From NCBI RefSeq assembly GCF_029675105.1, contig NZ_JAQQFV010000008.1, positions 62,001 through 126,000 of the forward strand: a DNA stretch of 64,000 bases, written 5' to 3'. Within the stretch, counting starts at the first letter, position 1; the number at the start of each line of letters is the position of its first letter. Under the pieces are notes generated by a model. It did no database searches. It was not told the DNA's origin and was given only the letters and a program-made list of their open reading frames with translations. The position numbers and the translations under genes are program-made. The stretch comes from Nocardia anocheti (lineage in GTDB: Bacteria; Actinomycetota; Actinomycetes; Mycobacteriales; Mycobacteriaceae). Shown one piece after another: positions 7,871 through 33,200 of this stretch.

Positions 7871-9106
7871 TCAGTCCTGATCGGTGGGGTTGCCGATCAG
7901 GACTGCGCCGGTCAGCGCGGCCAGCCGAGCCAGCTGCTCGGGCCGCGAATCGAAGCGCAGCAGTCTGCCGACATCGATGATCTGCCCGATCGCCGCGTGG
8001 ACGCGGAAGCGCGCCTCGATCGGGTCGCCGTCGAGCAGGTTGGCCCATTCCAGGACGTTCTGGCGCTGGATGGCGCGCAGCCGGTGCTGTTCGGCCTGCG
8101 GCAGGTTGCTGAACTCCGCGTAGTAGACCGGCATGATCTCCGGGGTCGCGAAGGTGAGCCGGGCGTAGCGGTCGGCGATGCGGCGGGCGGCGTCGGCGCG
8201 GCTCTCGGACTCGGCCAGCGCCTCGCCGATGGCGACGGCGAGGCGGTCGCCGGTGCGGTGGAAGGCGGCGGCGAGCAGGTCGGCCTTGCTGTCGAAGTGC
8301 CGGTAGACGCTGGAGGCGTTGATGCCGACGGCCGCGCCGATCTCCTCGATCCCGGACTCGTGGTAGCCGTTGCGGCCGAAGATCCGGATCGCCTCGGTGA
8401 GCAGCTGTTCACGTTTCGAGGTCACCGGCAGGCCGCGGTTCTGCCGGTCCGGTTCGGCGGCCGAGGGGGCGGGCGGCAGCTCGGCGCGCACGATCGACCA
8501 GGCCATATCGAGTTGCAGGGCCAGGATCCGCGCGTTGGACAGGGTGGTGCGGTGCGCGGCGATGCTGGCCAGCGCGCTCAACGCGCCGACGGCCAGCAGC
8601 GTGACGTCCTCGGGGCTCGCCTCCGGTCGCAGTTCGGCGATCGGCGCGGCGACCATCGCCTCCAGTTCCCGGTAGAAGGCGCGGATGCGCACCCGGTCCT
8701 CGCGCTCGAGGTAGCGGCGTTCCCAGCGGTAGAGCCCGGCCTCGCGCCGGAAGTCGATGTTCTGCTCGGCGACGGCGGTGAGCAGCGCGTCGAGCCGGGC
8801 CTCGGGCGCCAGTGCGGGGTCGTCGGCGGCGGCCGCGCCGTCGCGCAGGCCACGCGCGCCCGCCTCGGCGGCGGCCACGAGCAGGGCGTACTTGTTGGCG
8901 AAGTGGCGGTAGAGGGCGGGTCCGGAGATGCCGACCTCGGCGGCGATCTCGTCCACCCCGACCGGGTAGTACCCGCGGGCGCTGAAGGCGCGCGCGGCGG
9001 CGCGCATGATCTGCATCTTGCGGTCCTTGGGCCTGCGACGCACGACCCGCGCCGGTGCGGTGGTCGGCTCGCAGGCGCGTTCGGCCTCACTGCGATCGGC
9101 GACCAT
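7871..9106 (-). CDS. tandem TetR-family transcriptional regulator (two complete TetR units)
   Basis: At 411 residues this is twice the usual TetR length and holds two DNA-binding and ligand-domain units in one chain. The first helix-turn-helix is VDEIAAEVGISGPALYRHFANK (spans about residues 55-76); the second, IEEIGAAVGINASSVYRHFDSK, lies at about residues 240-261. A proline-rich linker with RQNRGLPVTSKREQLL joins them. Such a protein could bind one operator as a pseudo-dimer. The ATG at 9106 follows GGAAAGTGAG and is preferred to the in-frame ATG at 9139, which has no ribosome-binding site. An imperfect palindrome at 9178-9193 may be its own operator. Target genes are unknown. Confidence 0.85.
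   Translation of the reverse strand: MVADRSEAERACEPTTAPARVVRRRPKDRKMQIMRAAARAFSARGYYPVGVDEIAAEVGISGPALYRHFANKYALLVAAAEAGARGLRDGAAAADDPALAPEARLDALLTAVAEQNIDFRREAGLYRWERRYLEREDRVRIRAFYRELEAMVAAPIAELRPEASPEDVTLLAVGALSALASIAAHRTTLSNARILALQLDMAWSIVRAELPPAPSAAEPDRQNRGLPVTSKREQLLTEAIRIFGRNGYHESGIEEIGAAVGINASSVYRHFDSKADLLAAAFHRTGDRLAVAIGEALAESESRADAARRIADRYARLTFATPEIMPVYYAEFSNLPQAEQHRLRAIQRQNVLEWANLLDGDPIEARFRVHAAIGQIIDVGRLLRFDSRPEQLARLAALTGAVLIGNPTDQD
7872..7905. terminator. perfect 13-bp inverted repeat between convergent genes
   Basis: CAGTCCTGATCGG (7872-7884) and its exact complement CCGATCAGGACTG (7893-7905) flank an 8-base loop. It lies 10 bases past the stop of the aldehyde-dehydrogenase-like gene and inside the last codons of the convergent regulator gene, so it can stop transcription from both sides. 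There is no clear T-run. Confidence 0.6.
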
Positions 9107-9177
9107 GCACTCACTTTCCGTTCCGCGTACCGGGGTCATCGACTACTCGGGCGCTGCGGCGGGGCAGCGCCGGACCA

Positions 9178-9193
9178 GTCAACCTAAGTTAAC
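9178..9193. promoter_or_regulatory. AT-rich imperfect palindrome upstream of tandem TetR
   Basis: GTCAACCTAAGTTAAC matches its reverse complement at 12 of 16 positions, in an AT-rich island that stands out from its GC-rich surroundings, about 75 bases before the regulator start. Autoregulation is inferred. Confidence 0.3.
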
Positions 9194-9233
9194 CACAATT
9201 CGCGAACGCCGAGAGGCGGGTCGGCCAAACGAA

Positions 9234-9262
9234 AACCGCCCCGCCGGTATGGCGGGGCGGTT
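9234..9262 (-). terminator. rho-independent terminator of the secreted esterase gene
   Basis: AACCGCCCCGCC (9234-9245) and its exact complement GGCGGGGCGGTT (9251-9262) form a 12-bp stem with a 5-base loop. On the minus strand the stem is followed by a short T-run. It begins 16 bases after the esterase stop codon. Confidence 0.75.
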
Positions 9263-9277
9263 CGTCGAGCGTGTGAG

Positions 9278-10342
9278 CTACAGGCCCAGGCCGCGAGCCA
9301 GGGTCGGCCACGACAGCTTCAGCTCGTCCTTCCAGTAGCCCCATGAGTGGGTGCCGTTGGGACGGAAGTTGAAGGTCGCCGGGATGCCGAGCTCGTTCAG
9401 CCGGTTGGCCAGGTTGTGCGTGCAGTAGTTGGTGCCCGCCTCGATGACGCCACCGATGACGATCTGGTTGGCCAGCCCGTAGGCACCGGGCAGCGCGTAC
9501 GGACCGTCGAGGGTGTCGTACGGGCCGGGCAGGCCGTTGCCGGTGGAGATGTAGAGATCGAGCCCGCGCAGCCCCTCGGCGTTGACGTACGGGTCGTTCT
9601 TCACCCACTCCTCCGAGCCCTGCGGGCCCCACATGTTCATGGTGTCACCGCCGCCCCAGGTCTCGACGGTGAGCTTGACGAACTCCGAGCCGACCGGATC
9701 GGAGGTCTGCGCGCACCCGCTGTAGGCCGCGACCGCCTTGTACAGGCCGGGCTTGGCGATGGGCAGCGCGAGCACGGTGGTGCCCGAGGTGGACAGGCCC
9801 GCGATGGCGTTCACGCCGTTGGTGCCCAGCGCGCCGTCGATCAGCGGGGGCAGTTCCTCGGTGAAGAACGTCTTCCACTTGTTGCGCCCGACCACCGGGT
9901 CGTCGGCGATCCAGTCGGTGTAGTAGCTCCAGGCGCCACCGATGGGCTGGATGACGTTGACGTTCTTGTCGCCGAGGAACTCGAGCGCGTCGGTCTTGGC
10001 GACCCAGGACGCCGAGTCCTCGCCACCGCCCGCGCCGTTGAGCAGGTACAGGGTGGGGCGCGGCTCCGACGCGTCGGCCGGGCGCTGCACGTCGACGATG
10101 ATGTTCTGGTCCATGGCCGCCGAGTACACGTGCAGCCGCAGGCTGCGCGAGTCCTTCACCTCGGCCTTGACGATCTTGGAGCCGTCCGGGGCGACCGGGT
10201 TGGCCAGCAGGCTCTGGGAATCGATGATCGGGTCAGCCGAGGCGGGACTCACGCCGAGGCCGGACATCAGTCCGGCCATCACTGCCGTTGCCGCGATCAT
10301 CGCCGCGGCGCGGGAGCCACGACGCCGGGTCTGCCGACGCAT
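9278..10342 (-). CDS. secreted esterase of the antigen 85 / mycolyltransferase family
   Basis: The 354-residue product is an exported alpha/beta hydrolase. A basic N-terminus and hydrophobic core are followed by a probable signal peptidase site after VSPASA (residue 36). The nucleophile elbow is GLSTSG (Ser184), and the C-terminal NGTHSWGYW places the catalytic histidine exactly as in antigen 85 proteins. Relatives transfer mycolic acids to trehalose or arabinogalactan outside the membrane. The ATG at 10342 has GAAGG upstream, better than the ATG at 10390. It lies 129 bases downstream of NRPS-1 on the same strand and has its own terminator; a link to the peptide product is possible but unproven. 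Confidence 0.85.
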   Translation of the reverse strand: MRRQTRRRGSRAAAMIAATAVMAGLMSGLGVSPASADPIIDSQSLLANPVAPDGSKIVKAEVKDSRSLRLHVYSAAMDQNIIVDVQRPADASEPRPTLYLLNGAGGGEDSASWVAKTDALEFLGDKNVNVIQPIGGAWSYYTDWIADDPVVGRNKWKTFFTEELPPLIDGALGTNGVNAIAGLSTSGTTVLALPIAKPGLYKAVAAYSGCAQTSDPVGSEFVKLTVETWGGGDTMNMWGPQGSEEWVKNDPYVNAEGLRGLDLYISTGNGLPGPYDTLDGPYALPGAYGLANQIVIGGVIEAGTNYCTHNLANRLNELGIPATFNFRPNGTHSWGYWKDELKLSWPTLARGLGL

Positions 10343-10411
10343 CAATTTCGCACCTTCGCTTCGTCTCGAATTCGTTTGCTGCGTGCCCAAGATACGGGTT
10401 ATGCATTCGAT

Positions 10412-10437
10412 ACAACAGTAGTAACCACTACAACAGT
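10412..10437. promoter_or_regulatory. repeat-containing AT-rich region upstream of the esterase
   Basis: ACAACAGT occurs at 10412-10419 and 10430-10437, and GTAGT-AACC-ACTAC forms a small inverted repeat at 10418-10431. This AT-rich patch between NRPS-1 and the esterase probably contains an esterase promoter and operator. Candidate -10 sequences on the minus strand are poorly defined. Confidence 0.3.
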
Positions 10438-10471
10438 GCGGTCACATCATGCCTCACGTGCCACAGTGCTG

Positions 10472-27181
<16,710 letters not shown>

Positions 27182-27186
27182 GCCAG

Positions 27187-27194
27187 TTCCCTCC
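27187..27194 (-). promoter_or_regulatory. ribosome-binding site deciding the NRPS-1 start
   Basis: GGAGGGAA on the minus strand, 5 bases from the GTG at 27181. It is the strongest such site near the N-terminus and argues against the ATG at 27247, which overlaps the end of NRPS-2. Confidence 0.6.
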
Positions 27195-27239
27195 GTTCGA
27201 GCGTGAGGACTAGCCGCTGCCCGGTCATGCGCTTTCCAC

Positions 27240-30200
27240 CTATCCATCCATGCCGATCACCGCGCGCCGCTGCTGCGGCACTCCGGCGTCGCCGATCATC
27301 TCACCCAGCGCGACAATCGTCGCGCCCGCGCCGTCACCCGGCGCCGCCACCGCCACCGCCGCCTCGGTGAACACGTGGCTCACCTCGTCGTCCCCGTCGT
27401 CGGCGGACAACACCACCGTCGCTCCCGCGATTCCCGCCGCCACGATCTCCAACACGGCGGCCACCGAATCCGGCCGCCCCGCGGCACGGGTCCGCGACTC
27501 GAAATTCAGACCGGTCCGCTGGGCCACCCGTTCGGCGGCCCCGGCCAGCTCGTCGTAGCTGAGCGTGCGGCCGCCCCCGACGAAGGCCACATCGTCCCCG
27601 CGCAGGGCACGGGTGCGATGCGCGTAGCCGATCGGCCGCGGCGACTCGGCGGCCAACTCGGCCTCGAGCGCCGGATCGGCCAGGTCGTACCAGTCCAGGC
27701 CGTCGGGAACATCGTAGATGTCCAGTGTCAGACCGAGTTTCACCTCGAGTCCATGCGGCAGCTGGGCGTCGAGCCGGGCCAGCGGGACCACCGCCGCACC
27801 GGCCTTGAGCACCGCCCACGTCGCGATCGCCGCCTGCACTCCCCGGTCCAGCCGCACCGCGACACCTGTTCCCGGACCGGCGCCGCGCGCGATGAGCGAG
27901 CGGGCCAACTGCGAAGAGCGGGCGTCGAATTCGTGGTAGGCCAGCTCGGTGGTGCCCAGGTCGAGCGCGGGCGCCTCCGGGTCCTCCTCGACGGCCGAGG
28001 CCAGTTCCTGGGCCAGCGCGGCGCCGTTGGCCGAGGGCACCGGGGCGTAGGCCGCGGCGGTGAGTTCGCGTTCGCGCTGCTGGGCGTCGCGCAGATCGAT
28101 GTCACCGATGCGCACCCGGGGGTCGGCGGCCACCGCGTTGACGATCTCGGTGAGGCCGTGGGCGAACATCGTCACGGTGTGCTCGTCGAAAAGGTCGGTG
28201 GCATAGGTGAACACGATGTTCACCTCGTCGGGTTCGCCCTGCTGGGTGAGGCGCGGCTCCACGTTCACCTGGAGGTCGAACTTGGCCGGGCGCGCGGCCA
28301 GGTCCATGGCCTCGATGGTGAGTCCGGGCAGGCGCAGCACCGGGGCCTCGTTGTTGTGGAACGAGAGCACCACCTGGAACAGCGGATTGTGCGAGACGGT
28401 GCCGGTGGGCGCCACCTCCTCCACGATCCGCTCGAAGGGCAGGTCGGCGTGGGCGAAGGCGGCCAGGTCGACTTCGCGTGCGGCCGTGACCAGTTCGTCG
28501 AACCCACGCTGTGGCGACACCTCGGTGCGCAGGGCCAGGGTGTTGACGAACATGCCGACCAGATCGTCGAGTTCCGGTTCGCCGCGACCCGCGATGGGCG
28601 TACCGATGGTCACGTCACCGCTGCCGGACAACCGCGCCAGCAGCACGGCCAGCGCCGCGTGCACCACCATGAACAGCGAGGCATTGTGCGCGCGAGCGAT
28701 ATCGGTGAGCCGCGCGTGTACGTCGGCGGGCAGCGTGGTGGTCACGTCGGCGCCGCGCAGCGAGGCGTGCGGGGGCCGGGGATGGTCGTGGGGCAGTTCC
28801 ACGGTGCCGGACTGTCCGGCCAGGGTGCGCCGCCAGAAGTCCAGTTGCCGTGCGGCGGTGGACTCCTCGTCGGACTCCTCGCCGAGCACCGCGCGCTGCC
28901 ACAGCGCGTAGTCGGCGTACTGCACCGGCAGCGGCGCCCAGCTGGGCGAGCGGCCCTCGACCCTGGCCCGGTAGGCGATCACCAGATCGCGGGCCAGCGG
29001 CGCCAGCGAGGCACCGTCGGCGATGATGTGCTGCACCACCACGGCCAGCACGTGCTCTTCCTCGGCCAGCGGATCGTCGTCGGGGGCGGTGAACAGCCCG
29101 GCGCGCAACGGAACTCGCTCGGCGACGTCGAAACCGCCCGCGAGCAGCCGCATCACGCGCTCACGCGGGTCGTCGCACTCCTCCACCGGCAGCCCGTTGG
29201 GCAGCACCGCGCTCACCGGCAGGATCTCCTGGTACGGCACCGCGTCGGGGCCGTCGGCCGGGAAGCGGGTGCGCAGCGCCTCGTGGCGTTCGAGCAGGTC
29301 GGCCACGGCGTAGCGCAGGGCCGAGGTGTCCAGCGCGCCACGCAGCCGCAGCACCAGCGGGATGTTGTAGGCCGGGGAATCGGGGTCGATCCGGTTGAGC
29401 AGCCACATCCGCTGCTGGGCGGGCGAGAGCGGGACGCGGCCGCGCTCCTGGGCCGGGAGCAGCGGCGGGCGAGGGGCGGCGAGCGCGCCGGGACGCACCC
29501 GGCTCGCCAGGGTGGCCACGGTGGGCGACTCGAACAGGTCGCGGACCACCAGGTCGGCGCCGAGGGCCTGATCGATGCGGGCGATGGCCCTGGTCGCCAG
29601 CAGCGAGTTGCCGCCGCGGTCGAAGAAGTTGTCGTCCAGGCCGATCTCGGGCACGCCGAGCAGCGCCGCGAAGACCTCGGCGATGCTCAGCTCGATCGGC
29701 GTGGTCGGCGCCCGGAAGGCGGTGGCGGCGGTGAACTCCGGCGCGGGCAGCGCGGCCTTGTCGAGCTTGCCGTTGGCGGTCATCGGCAGTCCGGCGACCA
29801 CCACCACGGCATCGGGAACCATGTAGCCGGTCAGGAAATCGGCGACCACGCCACGCACCGCGATGGGGTCGAGGACGGCACCGGCCGCCGGGACGACATA
29901 GCCGATCAGCCGGTCACCGGCGTGTTCGTCGGCGCGCACCACCACGGCGGCCTGACCGACCCCGGGCACGCCGAGCAGCGCGGCCTCGATCTCGCCGGGC
30001 TCGATCCGGAAACCGCGCAGCTGCACCTGCTGGTCGCCGCGACCGCCGTACTCGAGGGTCGGGGTGCCGCGGAAACCGATCCAGCGGCCGAGGTCGCCGG
30101 AGCGGTAGCGGCGGGCGCCGGGCGGGCCGAACGGGTCGGCCACGAAGCGGGTGGCGGTGAGCCCCGGCTTGCCGAGGTATCCGCGCGAGACCTGGTTGCC

Positions 30201-33200
30201 CGCGATGTAGAGCTCTCCGGCCACACCGAAGGGCACCGGCCGCAGCCGGTCGTCGAGCACGGCCACCGACAGGCCGGGCAGCGACCGGCCGATCAGGCTG
30301 CCGGGCAGGTCCACCGGCGTGCCGTCGGCGTCGGCGGGACGCGGGGTGATGGCCATGTGCGAGACGTGCACCGTGGTCTCGGTGATGCCGTACATGTTCA
30401 CCAATTGCGGTGCGTCCGGGCCGAATCCGTAGCGGTCGTACCAGCGGTTGAGCTTGCGCGGGTCCAGCGCCTCACCGCCGAAGACCACATAGCGCAGTGC
30501 CAGCGGCGCGGCACCGGCTGCCTGGGCGGCGCGGTCGGCCTCGTCGAGTTGGGCGAAGGCGGTGGGGGTCTGACTCAGCACCGTCACCCGTTCGCGGGCG
30601 AGCAGGTCACGGAACTCGATGGGCGAGCGCGAGGTGAGATGGTCGACCACCACCACCGACGAGCCACCGGCCAGCGCGCACCACAGTTCCCAGACGGAGA
30701 AGTCGAAGGCGACCGAGTGGAACACCGTCCACACATCGGATTCGTCGAAGGTGAACAGCACCTGGGTATTGGCGAAGAGCTCCAGCACATTCCGGTGACT
30801 CACCGCCACGCCCTTGGGCAGACCGGTGGAGCCGGAGGTGTAGATGATGTAGGCGAGGTGGTCGGGCCGCAGCGGCGCGCGCCGCTCCTGCGGACGCACC
30901 GGCGCGGTGGCGTGGGCCGACCACTCGTCGAGCAGCACCACCGGCAGTCCGGCGGCGGGCACGCGCTCGCGTTCGCTCGAGGTCGTCAGCAGCACAGTCG
31001 GTTTCGCGTCGGCGAGGATGTACTCCAACCGCTGGGTCGGGTAGCTCGCGTCGATCGGCAGATAGCCCGCACCGGCGAGCAGGACCGACAGCAGCGCCAC
31101 CGGGAGGTCCTCGGTGCGCGGAACCGCCACGGCCACCAGGGTTTCCGGCCCGGCGCCGTGCGCGATGAGGGCGCGCGCGAGGGCCGAGGCACGGCCGAGC
31201 AGCTCGGCGAAACTCAGCGAGTGGTCCCCCGCGCGCACCGCGATCGCGTCGGGCCGCTGCTGGGCCTGGGCGGTGATCAGGTCGGCCAGGGTGACCTCGG
31301 GGACCGCGATGCCCGGCGAATCCCCTTCGCGCAGCACCAGTTCGCGCTCACCGGGGGCGAACACGTCGATGTCACCGACGGGCACGGCCGGGTCGGCGAC
31401 CACGGCGGCGAGCACGCGCGACCAGCGGTCGGCGAAGTCGGCCACGGTGGCGCGGTCGAACAGGTCGGTGGCGTAGACGAACGAGACGGCCATGCCCTGT
31501 GGGGCGCCGTCGGCGCCGATGTGCTCGGCCAGCTCGAGTTGCAGGTCGAATTTGGCCAGCGGCACCGTGAAGTCCGCGCCGGAGACGGCCAGACCCGGCA
31601 GCGCCAGCTCGGTGCGGGCCAGGTTCTGGAAGGTGAGCATCACCTGGAACAGCGGGTGTCGCGCGGTCGAGCGCACCGGCTCTAGCAGTTCGACCAGGCG
31701 CTCGAAGGGCACGTCGGCGTGGCCGAAGGCGGCCAGGTCACCGGCCCTGACGTCGGTGAGCAGGTCGGTGAAGCGGGTGCCGGGGTGCACCTCGGTGCGC
31801 AGCACCAGGGTGTTGACGAACATGCCGATCAGCTCGTCGAGTGCCTGCTCACCGCGCCCGGCCACGGGCGTACCGATGGCGATGTCGCGGGTGCCGGACA
31901 GGCGGGCCAGCAGCAGCGCCAGCGCGGTGTGCACCACCATGAACAGAGTGGCGTTGTGCTCGCGGGCCAGCGCCGCGAGTCCGGCGTGGACCGAGGCGGG
32001 CACCTGGATGTTCATCGTCGCGCCACGGCGGCTGGCCACGGCGGGGCGCGGCCGGTCGGCGGGCAGGTCGAGCTGTTCGGGCAGACCGGCCAGCGTCGAG
32101 CGCCAGAAGGCCACCTGGGCGGCCAGCAGCGCCTGCGGGTCGTTCTCGACGCCGAGCAGTTCGCGCTGCCACAGCGTGTAGTCGGCGTACTGCACGGGCA
32201 GCGGCGGCCACTGCGGCGCGCCCCCGCCCCGGCGCTCGGCGTAGGCGGTGAGCAGATCGCGGGTCAGCGGCGCGAAGGAGAACCCGTCGGCGGCGATGTG
32301 GTGCACCACGCACACCACCACGTGCTCGGTCGACGCCGTGTGCTCGCTCTCGGCGAGCTGCTCCTGACCCGCCGCACGCGGCGCGGACACCACCAGCACC
32401 CGGACCCGCACCGGCGGCCGGGCGGTGACATCGAACCCGGTGAGCGCGGCCTCGGCGATGGCCTCGGTGACCTCGCTCTCCGCGACCTCCACCACCTCGA
32501 ACTCCGGCGCGGCGGCCGGATCGCCCGGCGCGAGCACCACCTGGTGACCCTCGCCGTCGAGCACGGTGTCGGTGGGGACGCCGTCGTAGACCGGGTAGAC
32601 GGTGCGCAGCACCTCGTGCCGGGTCACCAGATCGGCGACGGCGGCCTGGAGCGCGGGCAGGTCGATGCGTCCGGACAGCCGCACGGCGACCGGGATGTTG
32701 TCCACCGCCGAGGCGGGGTCGAAGCGGTTGAGGAACCACATCCGCTGCTGTGCGTAGGACAACGGGATCACCGAGGGACGCGGGCGCGCGGTGAGCGCCA
32801 GCGCGCGGGCCGAAACCCGCTGCTGCTCGGCCTTGTTCGCCAACCCCGCGACGGTCGGCGCCTCGAACACCGCCTGCACCGGCACCCGCACATCGAGCGC
32901 GGCGCCGATACGGGCCACCGCTTGGGCGGCCAGCAGCGAGTCGCCGCCGAGTTCGAAGAAGTCGTCGTCGGCGCCGACCCGGCCCGCGCCGTCGCGCAGC
33001 AACAGCGCGGCGAACACATCGGCGACCACCTGTTCGGCGGGCGTGGCGGGCGCGCGGAAACCACGCACGGTGAACACCGGTGTCGGCAGCGCGGCGCGAT
33101 CGAGCTTGCCGACCGAGGTCAGCGGCAGCGCGTCGAGCACCATGATGACGGCCGGAACCATGTACGCGGGCAGCGATTCGGCGAGGAATTCAGCCAGCTC

